From assembly GCA_019188255.1 (NCBI GenBank), contig JAETXT010000012.1, positions 248,001 through 312,000 on the forward strand: a stretch of DNA of 64,000 bases, read 5' to 3'. Of this stretch, positions 22,140 to 34,009 are shown piece after piece; positions within the stretch are counted from its first letter, which is position 1; every line of letters begins with the position of its first letter. The notes under the pieces were generated by a model. That model ran no database searches and had not been told where the DNA came from. It saw only the letters and a program-made list of their open reading frames with translations. The stretch is from Verticillium longisporum. Lineage: Eukaryota > Ascomycota > Sordariomycetes > Glomerellales > Plectosphaerellaceae. The position numbers and the translations under genes are program-made.

Positions 22140-23618
22140 TCAATTGATGCCTTTGCCACTATAGGGCCCAATGTTGGGCTTCGTAGCACCACCCAGCCTT
22201 CCACCAAAATAATCCTTACCCCCATTGTCCTTGATCGCAATGCCGCTTCCTATGGCTGGAGAGCCTGCCCGCAACTTGTACCCAAAGACTGCCCCCAGCG
22301 TGCTTCCGCGAGTGCGTGGGCTTGCGAAGAGCGGGTCGCCGAGGTGCCCGTCTTCGGTGGGCGGCATCAAACCATGAAACAGGTTGTTTTCCCATACGAT
22401 GTTGCTGGCCACGGGCAGGGTTGCATTCTCACGCCCGACAAAGATGTTGTTCGTCATCTTGGTCGCGTTCTGCGGCAGTTGCAGCTCAAAGTCCCTGTCG
22501 GCGCAGTACATGGCATTGTTGTAGAACTCGAGTGTCGAGTTCTCCGACACGCTGATCATGCGGCAGTCGTTCTCGAAAATGTTGTAGCGAACAATCTGCC
22601 TCGCGCCTCCGGAGACGCCACAGCCGTCGCAGTCGAGGAACGCGCCGCCGGCATTGTCGTGGCTGTAGTTGTACTCGACGATGCATGTGCCCGTGACGCC
22701 CCAGTCGCAGTCAAACGCCGTGCTGTCGTGGAGGCTCATGATGCTCCCGTACACGACGTTGTGCCGCATGACGGGGTTGTGCGAGGCCATGACCCAGATG
22801 CCGGCAAAGTTGCCTCCCTTCCAGGGGTACTTGCCCTTGCCGAGGTTCGACGCCACGTTGTGGTCCAGGCTCGGGGCATCGGAGTACTGCACGACGATGC
22901 CGTCGCCGCCGCAGGCGTCCATGTTGTTGTAGGACACGCGGATGTTGCTGCCCTGGTTGTCGATCTGGCCGGCCCGGATCTTCATGGCGCCGCCGCCGCA
23001 GTCTTTGATCGTGTTGTCTCGAACGGCCACGCCGTCATAGCGGCTCCTGAGGAGGATGCCGGCCGAGTTGGCAAAGTCAGAACTGAGCTCGCCAGTCTTG
23101 TTGGTCTGTCCTGCCACGTCATAGATCGTGTTGTCCTCGATCGTGATGCCGTAATGAACACCCCCGTCATTGGCGAGGATCGTGATCCCTTGGCGCCTGG
23201 CAACGTTGCTCGCCGGGTTGGTGAAGGCAATCTTGGTGATGCGCCAGTGGTCTTGGTTCGTGAGCAATAGTGATGAGTTGTCTCCGTCTGCATGAGTGAC
23301 TGGCGGACCCAAGATCGAGTCGATTGGGTACGATGTCAGTCGTATGGGCTGGCTCGAGGTGCCGCTCCCCTTCGGAGACAAGTTTCCCTTGCAGGTTACG
23401 TTGGACTTGAGAGCCAGAGTGTCGCCGGGTGCGAAAACGAACTCATTGGGTTCATCGAAAGAGTTCCAAAGCCCTTCGACAGTGCCGTTGCCCGGCGAGG
23501 ATGCCCCGCAATCAACATAGTATGAAGATGGACGTCCAGAGGCCAGTGTAGCCAGCAACAAGATTGGCCAGAGACGCAGAGAGACCTGGCAGTTTTGACT
23601 GCGTCGTGGAACGAGCAT
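22140..23618 (-). CDS. Secreted right-handed beta-helix protein (right copy)
   Basis: Same 492-residue product as the left copy, including signal peptide and the repeated Asn/Gly-rich beta-helix rungs. No difference in translation was seen. A 385-residue open frame on the other strand here is a shadow of the GC-rich coding sequence. Confidence 0.8.
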   Translation of the reverse strand: MLVPRRSQNCQVSLRLWPILLLATLASGRPSSYYVDCGASSPGNGTVEGLWNSFDEPNEFVFAPGDTLALKSNVTCKGNLSPKGSGTSSQPIRLTSYPIDSILGPPVTHADGDNSSLLLTNQDHWRITKIAFTNPASNVARRQGITILANDGGVHYGITIEDNTIYDVAGQTNKTGELSSDFANSAGILLRSRYDGVAVRDNTIKDCGGGAMKIRAGQIDNQGSNIRVSYNNMDACGGDGIVVQYSDAPSLDHNVASNLGKGKYPWKGGNFAGIWVMASHNPVMRHNVVYGSIMSLHDSTAFDCDWGVTGTCIVEYNYSHDNAGGAFLDCDGCGVSGGARQIVRYNIFENDCRMISVSENSTLEFYNNAMYCADRDFELQLPQNATKMTNNIFVGRENATLPVASNIVWENNLFHGLMPPTEDGHLGDPLFASPRTRGSTLGAVFGYKLRAGSPAIGSGIAIKDNGGKDYFGGRLGGATKPNIGPYSGKGIN

Positions 23619-24067
23619 GATGAGCGTGGCAATTGTGATGACTGAGATTGCTGAGACTGGTAAGAACTCATCATTGCCATCAGCTTCGATGCCTACAACT
23701 ATTTGTATACACAAACCCGAACCAATCTTGCTCATGATAGAGGGCGACTCAACCTCGCATTGTTGCATCGAATCGCCGTAGCGAGGTTACTTCTCTCCAT
23801 CAATACGCAACTTCATGTAACATCCGTGCGATAATCGGGCTCCTGGCAATTCGACCATGTCGTGGGTGAGTACTTCCGGCCGGTGCTCGGAGTCGGACGA
23901 ACGGCCGGGCCCGCAATGTCAAAATATCTGCCCAGGCGTCACTTCGCACCAAAATGTGGACTGAGGCGTTCAAAGTGCGGAGTAAGTGGGAGCATGATAA
24001 GGCTGCTCTCGGCCACAGTTACGGCGATCCCAAGCCACAAACCCAAGAGCAGAACTCGATAGTAAAG

Positions 24068-25305
24068 ATGCTCCCTCACCGCTACATTGTTTTATCCTCA
24101 TGTGCCCTCTGGCACTTGGCCATGGGTCTCCCTGGTTCCGTCCAGCCTCGAGCGAACTTTGTCCACCCAGGCATCCTCATCGACGAAGCACAAGCAGAGC
24201 TCATTAGGACCAAGGTATCACAGTCAGCTGCTCCGTGGGCTCCAGCATACACATCCATGCTGGCGCACCCTTATGCCTCCAAGACAGCCCCAGAGCCCGT
24301 CTCAACAGTAGAGTGCGGATCATACTCCACACCTGACGTTGGTTGTTCGGATGAAAGAGAAGACGCCATGGTGACGTACTTGAATGCCCTGGCATGGACA
24401 GTCACAGGCACGCAGGCATACGTAAACAAGGCTATCACGTTTATGGATTCTTGGGCATCGACCATCAAAGCACACAACAACACAAACTCGCCACTGCAGT
24501 CTGCTTGGGTCGCTTCAACGTGGGCCCGCGCCGCAGAGTTGATCAGATATTCAAACGCCGGCTGGAGCGCTGCCAGCATTACAAAGTTTGAGGGCATGCT
24601 GCGTTATGTCTACCTGCCTCTCGTCAAAAATGGCGCACCAAACTACATGGGCAACTGGGATCTTGTCATGGCGGAAGCCGCAATCTTCATCGGTGTATTC
24701 CTTGACGACCAGACCGTTTATGATGCTGGCATGACAAAGTTTCTCAACCGAGTGTCGGCCTACATCTACCTGGAGAGCGACGGTGATCTCCCAAAAACAG
24801 CACCTGGAGATACGACGACAAGTACGCAGGCTGGAATCGTGACGTACTGGCAGGGCCAGTCTGTGTTCAACGTCAGCGGTCTGTCCCAGGAGACTTGCAG
24901 AGACTTTGAACACACAGGATACGGCCTTGCCTCTATCGGTCATGTTGCTGAGACATCGAGAATACAAGGACGCAATTTATTCAATGAGGAGACCGGTACT
25001 AGATTGCGGTACGCTCTAGAGTTTCATTCGAAATATCACCTCGGAGAACCGAAGCCCGCTTGGCTGTGCCCTGGAAAGACACTATCTCTCTATTTTGGGC
25101 CAGGTATGGAATTATTCCGTTCTCCCTATTGACGTAGTAGGACTAGACATCTGACACCACATCTACAGTAACGGAAGTGTCATTCTTCGCCCTCTCGGGT
25201 CGTTTGGGATATGACATGCCTTACACAGAGGAATTGACTCTGAATCAGCGGCCAGCTGGGACAAATAAACTCTTTGTCGGCTGGGAAACCTTGACCAATG
25301 CTTGA
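24068..25305 (+). CDS. Secreted alginate-lyase-like polysaccharide lyase (right copy)
   Basis: Exons 24068-25103 and 25169-25305 with a 65-bp intron (25104-25168). The product is identical to the left copy: signal peptide, GCSDERED region, YWQGQSVFNV and the C-terminal RPAGTNKLFVGWETLT restored by splicing. The splice is phase 1, with G from exon 1 and TA from exon 2 forming a Val codon. Divergent from the beta-helix gene at 23618. Confidence 0.85.
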
Positions 25306-25813
25306 GAGAGTGTCTGAAGAATTGAGGCATGATTTTGCAAGTATGTCTGGATTTCCTTGTGGAAGCTGCTGCAGCCGTTGTGTGGGCAGCCAAACAGGGC
25401 GGGACCAGAAATAACGCGAGGGCTGGCGTCAAACCTATGTCCAAAGGAAACTCTTCACGGACAGGCTGGCATCTAAATAGGACATTCAAGCACAATTATT
25501 GAAAAGATGTGCGTCCAGTTTGTCCTGACGGTGGTGTGAGTAAAATGCTTCGCATGAGGGTGATAAGTTCTGTGTACAGGGCCGAAGCAGCTCTATTTCC
25601 GTGTTTCGGGCCAAAGTTCAGCGGCTGCTTCATTCCCTGGACGCCAGTACCTAGTGTACGGCACCATATTTCATCATCCAGTGATTGTTTTTGAATCTGT
25701 TATTGTACCAGTGGGATTAGCATGAGAAAATCTCACGGAAACGGACAATCCTACATGAATCTCTATTGCGAAATACCTCTGCTGAAATCAAACTATACTA
25801 CCCATACCATAGT

Positions 25814-26281
25814 CTAAGGCGTCATCAAACTCATTAAGCAAGAACCTACATAGATGAACAGCAGACCAACAGGAACAGTCAGGCTAAGAAGAAAGGCATT
25901 ACGAACACTGCTGCTGGTGATACTTATAGTGAGCAGGAGAAGATTACACACAGAAGAAACAACAAGAAAAGCAGTACGAGCCAACCCCGGCCCAAGACGA
26001 CTGAACCAGACACTTGGCATGTAGTTCGGCTCTCCTTTTGGATCACTGCCAGTAACGTCTTCTCCCGACACTGTAGCTACTCCATAGAGATTCAGTAGCA
26101 CCATGCATAAAACGATGATCAAAGCCGAATAGAAAAATCCCACAACTTCGGCAAAACCCAGACCATTGGGGGTGTGTTCCATGAAGAGAGTAGTATGCCT
26201 GATGCTAGCAATTGAGCACCCGATAAGGTTCACCACTACGCCGATCACGATAACGTCGGTCCAGGTAGCTTGGTAGCTCAT
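25814..26281 (-). CDS. Predicted four-TM membrane protein (right copy)
   Basis: Mirror of 12724-13191, with the same 155-residue translation and the same doubt about the 5' end. Confidence 0.45.
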   Translation of the reverse strand: MSYQATWTDVIVIGVVVNLIGCSIASIRHTTLFMEHTPNGLGFAEVVGFFYSALIIVLCMVLLNLYGVATVSGEDVTGSDPKGEPNYMPSVWFSRLGPGLARTAFLVVSSVCNLLLLTISITSSSVRNAFLLSLTVPVGLLFIYVGSCLMSLMTP

Positions 26282-26619
26282 GGACTTGTTCGCCAACTGG
26301 AGCGGTTTCTTGTGATGACACGTGACGTGGTTGATTGGATCGTTTGCGTCAAATCTGTATTGGGGGTGTTGCAAGATGTTGCCCAGAGTTACGGTCGGCC
26401 CCAAAGGGGCTTAGTGGCAGCCGTCACACGGTCGTAAGTGCCTTGCTAGCAACTATCAATTGAGCTAAAGGATACGTGTTGAATCAAGGTCGTTGATTCA
26501 ACTGGGCTGCATCCATAGAAGTATAAGCCACAAGCCTATACAACGTCAACGAGTCTAACCCGTAACACCCAAGCAACGATCCCTTGTTTTAGCCATGAAA
26601 AGGGGGCTAGACGGGTTCG

Positions 26620-26838
26620 CTAGTGGTCCTGAGGCGTACGACGTCGTGTCAACAGCGGCCAGGCGGTCAAAGCGGCGGTCATGGTAGGTCCAATGAGCAG
26701 CAGGACGGCAACAATCTGACCGAATGTAAAGTGATTTTCATGGAGATGCACCGAGGCCCGAGTCGCGAAAATGCGAATAGTTATCGAAAGACCCGCTACC
26801 CAGGGAACGGCCCTCTGGCCCGTATCTTGAGCAGCCAT
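26620..26838 (-). pseudogene. C-terminal fragment of a membrane protein (right copy)
   Basis: Mirror of 12167-12385, same 72-residue frame. Confidence 0.35.
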
Positions 26839-27067
26839 ATACGTGCTGTCTTGCTGACGACCTAGCCGGGTCGTTACAATATATTTATCTTATAACTAGA
26901 GTATGTTGAATACTTCCCTCATAGATATATTTGAATTCATACTCGTGAATTCATAGAAATGAAAGCCTCTCCTTCCCCTACCATCTACCCATGGAAGGTT
27001 TCATAGATCCTCAGATCTAGTTAAACCCTGTTCCCCTCAGTACGTGACAGCGGGTTGGATCAACTGA

Positions 27068-27827
27068 TCAAAGCTGGCCTGCGTCAAAAGACCAACTCGA
27101 GATAATGCTGGAGCCATCCGTCATCTGGTACCGAATCCCGTTATACCAAACTGTTGGACCTGTCTCAATTCCGCGCATAATGAATTCGTTAGTAGCGACG
27201 TGCACCGACCCTTTAATACCCATATAGACACTTATGTGGCTGGTCGACTCCTTGAATGAGTTGTAGTAATCGGCATGTAACCGGACGTTTGCTGCAAAGT
27301 CGATCCATCCATCACCAACGTGCTTCCATCCTAGATGATCTTCGATGAAAGTACCACTTTTCTTAACCAAGTTGAGACTGGTTTCCAAGACTCTCGTGTG
27401 AAGAGCATCGTGTGCCGTATTCTCCTCGTAAGGATTCCAAAGCATCATAACTCCCCACTTGATATTCTTTGGACATTGAACAAACTTCGCGAATGCATCT
27501 TTGAGAACCAGATTGAAGATTCTGCGGGTGGAGGGTTGGCTGAGAACGACTTTCTCATCCGAGAGTTCATCAGAAGCTTCGTTGATTTCAACCTCGCTCG
27601 CAATTGGTTCGCCGATAGCCTAGATAATTAGGATTTTACCTGTAAAGCTCGAAGACGCTACTGACATCGACAATGAGAGGCCCTATGGTTTGTCCAATAA
27701 CCAAATGCGTCAAGTCGGGAGCCGCGTCTGTCGTTTGCTCAGTTGGATCGGTATCGGATTGCGGGATGGCAATAGCGAATGTGCGGGCTAGAAGTGCTGC
27801 ACCTGTAACGATTCTTGAGAACTTCAT
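27068..27827 (-). CDS. Small secreted protein of unknown function (right copy)
   Basis: Exons 27666-27827 and 27068-27619 with the 46-bp intron 27620-27665. The product is identical to the 237-residue left copy with signal peptide MKFSRIVTGAALLARTFAIA. The TATA box is at 27915-27922. Confidence 0.6.
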
Positions 27828-27834
27828 TGTGGCT

Positions 27835-28705
27835 GGCGGAATATATTGTCTTCGAGTAAGCTGTAGTGGTTTAGGAAAAGCAAATTAAAAAATAACTCCC
27901 GATGATTCTATCCATATTTATAGATGTCTTTTGCTTTATAAGGGACGGTCTATGATGAACTGTGTCCTCGAATGTTAAACAGAATACGAAACTTTCTTAA
28001 ACCTATAGAACCTTACTACTCAGGCGGCTCGAACTCTCTAAACTCCGGAATTCGGTTATAGAGACGGAATTAAGTCGTAATAGAAGTGAAATTGGTTATA
28101 CTGATGAGGCCACGCCAGCTCGGCAGTTGATTTTGACATCAGTAACCCCTTATATTACCAACTAAGGCCCTAACCAAGCTGAGGAGCCTGAGACATCAAA
28201 GTCAGCATAGAGACGGAACTGAATCGTACTAGAAGTGTAGTCAGGTTATACTGCCGAGGTCATGAAAGTCAAACTCTCGAGCGGAAGCCGAACAGTACAG
28301 TAACAACGGCTATGAAGCACTGCAGTATAAAGGTGTAAAGTAGACTAAGACTCTATTCGTGGGTTCTGAATTCACCGGATATAAATCGAACGATATAATT
28401 AAACTCTAATTTGTTAAGTCTGGCTACGGTGTCTTTGAGCTCTCGGCAAGTAATTCATACTAACTATAGCCCTCCTCTATTTAGAAATATTACTAAGTGG
28501 AGTCTCGCCTAATCCAATACCCCAATCCAATACCGAAGGCAAGCTAAGTAGTTACTTTCCTAGGAACTTTAATTCAGCGCTTTTATGGGATTTTACGCGT
28601 TTAAAGTTGGATTTACGTTAAGCAACATGTCATTTCCCGGCTGTACGGCTTGATGACCTATACTTATTATAATAGTCCTAATATGAGTGCTCATTAGGCA
28701 GAATG
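27835..28705. repeat. AT-rich block with degenerate short repeats (right arm)
   Basis: Mirror of 10300-11170. No coding frame; the same two repeat copies occur about 150 bp apart. Confidence 0.5.
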
Positions 28706-29054
28706 CTAGTAGGCCCGCTCGGCCATCGTTCGGTACGCGCGGATGCACTCGTCGACCGTCATGCGCAGACGGCCAAGCATGATGGCGATGATTCTGCGGC
28801 TGTGAACATGGCCCGGCAACGTAAACTGCCTTGATAGCCTACCCGCCAGTGCTCGTGCCGCCGATCATGTCGAAGCGGTCGCAAGGACGTGGTACTTTGG
28901 CCAAGCCCTCGGCCTCGCGGATGCGTTCCATGAGGTGCTCCAGGATGAGCAGGCTGGACAGGCCCCCGATACCCCCGCCGTCCAGTGACAGCAATCGAAG
29001 TCTCGTTGTAGCGGCGGCATTCGATTGACATCCTCCTGTCTGTCGAGTGTCCAT
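28706..29054 (-). pseudogene. Patatin-like phospholipase, N-terminal fragment (right copy)
   Basis: Exons 28843-29054 and 28706-28793. Same DGGGIGG and GTSTGG motifs and same truncation at the AT-rich block as the left copy. Confidence 0.75.
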
Positions 29055-29567
29055 CGTTCATCCACATGTGTGTTTGAGCAAATGATCTCGCGGGTTCAGT
29101 TGATTGTGCAGGTCGTTTGCTGGCATCATCATGGTACGAGAAGCCTTCCTCACTCTCCTGTGTGAGGGGGAGGGGGCTAACCGCGCGCAGCCGTACTTGG
29201 CGGTGAGCCAATAATCATGCACCAAGGGTTCTAGACGCGCAGATGACAACAGCAGCACACCCGTAAGGCTGGGAGGAAACCCAAGATGACTGGTTTGGGC
29301 GTATCGTGCAAGAAATTGATACTTCTTTAAGCCAGAAGCGGCAGCAAGGCAGCCACTCCAGTAGTCAGCCATCGGGCAAGCCTATTTCTGGAACTGTATT
29401 GACATCGTTGTGTTGGTTGTGACTCATGTTGATGAGACGGTCAGTTAGATGGCGAAAAGAGACATGCATACAGTAGTCTTGGTGGGCTGGTAGCATCACG
29501 TGATAAGGTCATTAGGCTAGGAGGCCCCGTTTCTCGACTTCACAACGCCCTGCATCCCCACGACCAA

Positions 29568-30534
29568 ATGGCGCCTCGTTTCTCGACCGCGCAGCACGGA
29601 CTAATTGCCGACATGCCTCAGTGCGAAGTGCCAGCTGTCGAGATTGCTCATGCTGCTCTCTGTACTCCAAATGCCGTGCGACGTATTCGAACTAACCTGC
29701 AGTGCTTCGGAACCACCACTGCCCCCAAGATTCGCGCCGGCCGGCCGAGAAAGCTCCGCTGATGGTGACTAGACTGCTCGATGAGCTCAAGGAACACCCG
29801 ACATGCTTCTCGGAGAAATGGCATCATTTTTGAAGAATCAATATGGAGTCGGCATTGCTATCTCAACGATCAGCTCCGCGTTGCCGGCGGCAGGCTGGTT
29901 AAAGAAGATAGTCCGTCGTATGGCCCAGGAACGGAATGCAGACCTCTGCGACTCTTATTTGCACCAAGTGCCAGCGTTGTCGTCATATCAACTCGTTTTC
30001 GTCGACGAATCCGGATGTGACAAACGCGCAGGACTCAGAAGACCTGGGTGGTCTCGGGGGTGTAACGCCTATCCAAGTAGCCCGCCTCCACAGGGGCGCC
30101 AGGTACCAGATTTTGCCTGCGTACGCCCAGGATGGCGTGGTCTTTGCCAAATTTTCCAAGGCTCAACGGATGCGGCTGTCTTTGGAGATTACATTGAGCA
30201 GCTACTGCATCACTGCGGCCGCTGGCCCAACCCCAAGTCCGTGCTGATCATGGATAACGCGTCATTCCATCGTTTCGACAAGATTAACCGTCTTTGTGCC
30301 GCAGCTGGCGTCAAGCTTCTGTACTTGAGCCCATATACGCCCATCTATAATCCCATCGAGGAGTTTTTTGCGGAGCTGAAAGCCTTCACCAAACGTCACT
30401 GGCAACACAGCAGGGACGCACATGACGAGGATTTTGGTTCCTTCCTAGAGTGGTCTGTTGATGTCGTCAGCGCCAGGGAGACAAGCGCAAGGGGACACTT
30501 CCGCCATGCAGGGATTGCCGTGATAGATGCGTGA
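29568..30534 (+). pseudogene. Tc1/mariner-type transposase, broken (right copy)
   Basis: Same element as 8473-9438, but with six T at 30364-30369, so the frame runs on past the third catalytic motif (NPIEEFFAELKAFTKRHW) to a stop at 30534. The frame changes after the HTH part (near 29762-29803) and between the first and second Asp motifs are still present: the segment GVTPIQVARLHRGARYQILP lies in another frame. It is therefore also inactive. Confidence 0.85.
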
Positions 30535-30561
30535 AGGTTGTTCATAGTCATAGTCAAAGTT

Positions 30562-31857
30562 TCACTGGGGATGTTGGTCACTCTTTAATACAGATTCTGC
30601 GTTACTGTACCGCAAGCCCTCATGAACATCTGATGTACGTACGCCACCCAGGTCCAGTACGGCCTTAATGTCCCTCTCACGGCTTCGACTGTGCGTTGAC
30701 AAACCCCAACGAGGTATCTCGTTGATCCAGTCCACTGGCTCCTGGATGCCGTAGGCATCCGTGCAATCCGCGCCCGTCAGCCTCGTCATCGTACAACCAC
30801 TCCATTGCTTGTGGTCCCGCAGGTTGAGAACCCAGAAAACGAATTTTGATCCAACACACGTCAACGTGTCATGTCGGACGCTGGAGTCATGAACCATCTC
30901 GGGCCGTGCCGCGCGCGCAGCTTCGCAAAGTCGGTGCCTGTTGTATAGCGCTATGGAGCTTGCAGCAGCTACTTGCGCAATAGCTGCGTCCTCGGATATG
31001 CTGTCTCGTTTGAACTCGATCGTGAAGTATGGGCACGTGATACGGTCGCGAACATACACACGGTTCTGTATCTGGAACCGGTATCTCGGGTTGAAGCCTT
31101 TCAGCGACAGCCAGTATGCGCAGTCAGGTCGAATATCCCATGATCACTCCGCGGCGGAGGTTGTTGTATTCAGAACAGGAGTTTTACGCCAGTGTGCGTT
31201 CTCTTTAGGTGGAATAACCAGCTGGAGCATACAGAAGGAGAGACCGCGGGGATCGTCGCAAAAGTTTCTCCTTGGCAAACGAGGCAAACTCATCCTCACA
31301 TAGACCCAACGCCTTCATCACCTTGTATTCGTCCGTTGTTGACTGGACCCAGCTGTCGCCACCGCCGACCCAGATGTCGGTATCGCTTAGCCCCTCCAAC
31401 TTGTCGTATCCTTCTTTCGGAGGCTCGTTCTTGAAATGAGCGAACGCGCTGGGCACAATGGTATTGGTGTCATTGACCACGAATCCGCGTGGAAACAGGA
31501 CAAGTTCGGGGAACTTCGGGCTGCGGGTTGTGACCCCCTGGAAAAGGTAAAGGTGCTGTCGGGGGTCCCCACAGACTTGCCCGCGTCGACGAAGCTGGCT
31601 TAGTCGGATACGGTCGATTTGCCAGTATTGGAGGCTACACCAGGCGACGGGCGAGCGTCGCGTTTCATGATGCGCGTCGCCATCTTGAGATTCTCCCACA
31701 CGTCCTCCCAGGTTGCTCTGATGGTGTCGTCGTCGGTGTCAGGAACTTGAGCGGGGCCAAAGTCTGGAGGCGAGAGGGACGTTATCTGCATCATCCCGAC
31801 ACAGCCAATGGTGGCGGAGAACGCATGCGGGTATCCGAAGCAGGGTGGCTTCTCCAC
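30562..31857 (-). pseudogene. PD-(D/E)XK nuclease-like gene, broken (right copy)
   Basis: Mirror of 7150-8445, same frame changes, same CPYFTIEFKRD motif. Confidence 0.5.
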
Positions 31858-32290
31858 GACCGCGATGTATTGATGGGTTATGAATATTGAGAGGTCGACG
31901 CAGTGTGTTAGACATTATTGCAGGGCAGGCTCCGATTACAGGGAGCGAAATACAGGTCTACGGGGAAACAAAATGGTTGTATTTTGACGTCGCCGCGATT
32001 CGCACCAACAACGAGTCGGGGCCTTCGCGGCGAAAGTTCGGGGAAGGGAAGCACTGTCCAATCAGCGTCGTTTGTTCTCAGGGCCAAGCTTCGGGGCCCA
32101 GTTGAAGGACCCGAGCCGCCTTTAGGGTCACACCGAGTACTAGGATTGCTCCAAGCCATATAAGAGCTATTCTCAGGCTCTTTAGTAATTCGTAATTGAC
32201 CTTGAATTCATTATTCTAACTTGAGAGACGCCCAATACAAACACCAAAGGTACAAGAGCTGACGCACCATCGCTCGTACAAACAGCTCGA

Positions 32291-33178
32291 ATGCGCAAAC
32301 CCGGTGGCTACAAATCCTTTCTAGCTGTCTCCATGCTCATATGTGTGTTATGTTGCCTTGTTTTAGCTGCCTTGAGCCTCTCCCAGGGTTATGCTAAGTC
32401 AGGCATCGCGACAATAAAGGTACTCATGAGGGACCGATATGGATGGTATGGGATTTGGTGCTGATATCCCCTCTAGCTTGACCTATCTCAACAGCTGCAA
32501 GAAATCTTGCCGAGACAGGCACCCAAAGTACCCAAAATACCCAAAATACCCAAAGTACCCAAAGTGCCAAAACCACCAGGCAACATCGATGCCGTCACAT
32601 CTAGAGTCGCAGACACAGTTAAGACAGCTATCCCTGAGTCGGTCAGCCGAGTGCGCAGCGTGGCCGACGCAGTTGCAACTCAGGTGTCTAAGGCCATCCC
32701 GGGTATCCCGCAGGTGTTCTACGTCGGAACACGATACATGTGTGTCGGCGATTTAGCAGACAAGTTCTGTCACCGCTTGCCAGTCCACATTTCAGATGTC
32801 ATTCCGTCAGAAGGACTGAAGGTGTTGAATACGGCGTTTGGTGATTCGAAGTTTTTAAACGATAGAGGTCTTGCTTTCATGACCGTGCCTCACATCATGA
32901 ACTGTTTCATCGCTGGGATCGTCTTAATCATCGGTGCTTTCACTTTCTTTGTCTCTGTTCTCAAGGGTTGGTGTTCATGTATGATGAGCATGATCATGCC
33001 TTTCCGGCTTTTCCAAAGTGGGCTTCATCTTCTTCTTGGCTTGGTATGCTGTCTTCCCTTCATGCTGGCAGTTGGGTTCCAGATGGCCTTACGGTCTGCC
33101 CTGCCAGCATGGGTAGACTTAGAGCAGGGGGCATTTTTGGACTGTCAGTGGGCTGTCTCTGTTGCGGGTGTGCCTTAG
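32291..33178 (+). CDS. Predicted multi-pass membrane protein, two exons (right copy)
   Basis: Exon 1 is 32291-32419 (43 codons), the intron 32420-32494 (GTACTC..CTCAACAG), exon 2 32495-33178. Translation is identical to the left copy: N-terminal hydrophobic segment, PKVPK-type repeat and later membrane segments. Confidence 0.6.
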
Positions 33179-34009
33179 GGCTACTGGGCGGTGCCTTGCC
33201 ATTCTTTACGTGACGCACTACCATTTGAGACTGGTTGAAACCAGGCTCATCGGACTGGTAGAATGAGCTGACCAGGCACAATATCACAGCTTATGATCCA
33301 TGCCAACTTGCGCAAGAGTGAGCTATGATCCAATATATTTCGTTCCATTTAAGCTGCGCTTCCTTTGACAAGCATTACACCACACAAATCTCATCTGCCC
33401 TTCTCATATAGCCGCACTTTGCCGTTCGAAGAGTCGGTGAACATGTAAACAGTGACCCAACACCATGTTCGGCAATGTCGGCCGTCTTTCCCCACGAAAA
33501 ACACCCGGACCACCCGGCATTCAACCCCTTTTAGAGTAACAGATCGATCTTCATAGACAGTTTGACCATATCGGTACCTCGTCGAACTGTGTTCACGAGG
33601 CGATTTAAATGCACGCCCATGTCTGCAGCTGCTGTGCAGATCTTGTGGAGGGAAGGCCTCTCCTTCACCATGTACACACACACACACACGTTTATTACGC
33701 CTGGTGGCCTAGAGCCAATAAGGCACTATTTGCTATTATACATAGTCGCTTCCTGTAGTCTGTCCAAATCTCCCAAGCCCATTAGAGGTCTTCTTTCCGC
33801 TCTTACTTTCTCATCTTCTGTCCTTCCGCCGGTTTCTCGTGGGGTTTAGATTGTATTGGCAAGCTGCTTGAAGGCTATTCTTCAAGTGTTCAGAGTCCTA
33901 TCTACGGCGGCTGAAGCGGCGCCTGCTGTTATTGACACGAGGTGGGGGTGTTAGGTTCGGTTAGTAGGGGAAAGAGGGGGGTTTTGGCGTGTTGGGCCCT
34001 TGTTAGGGA

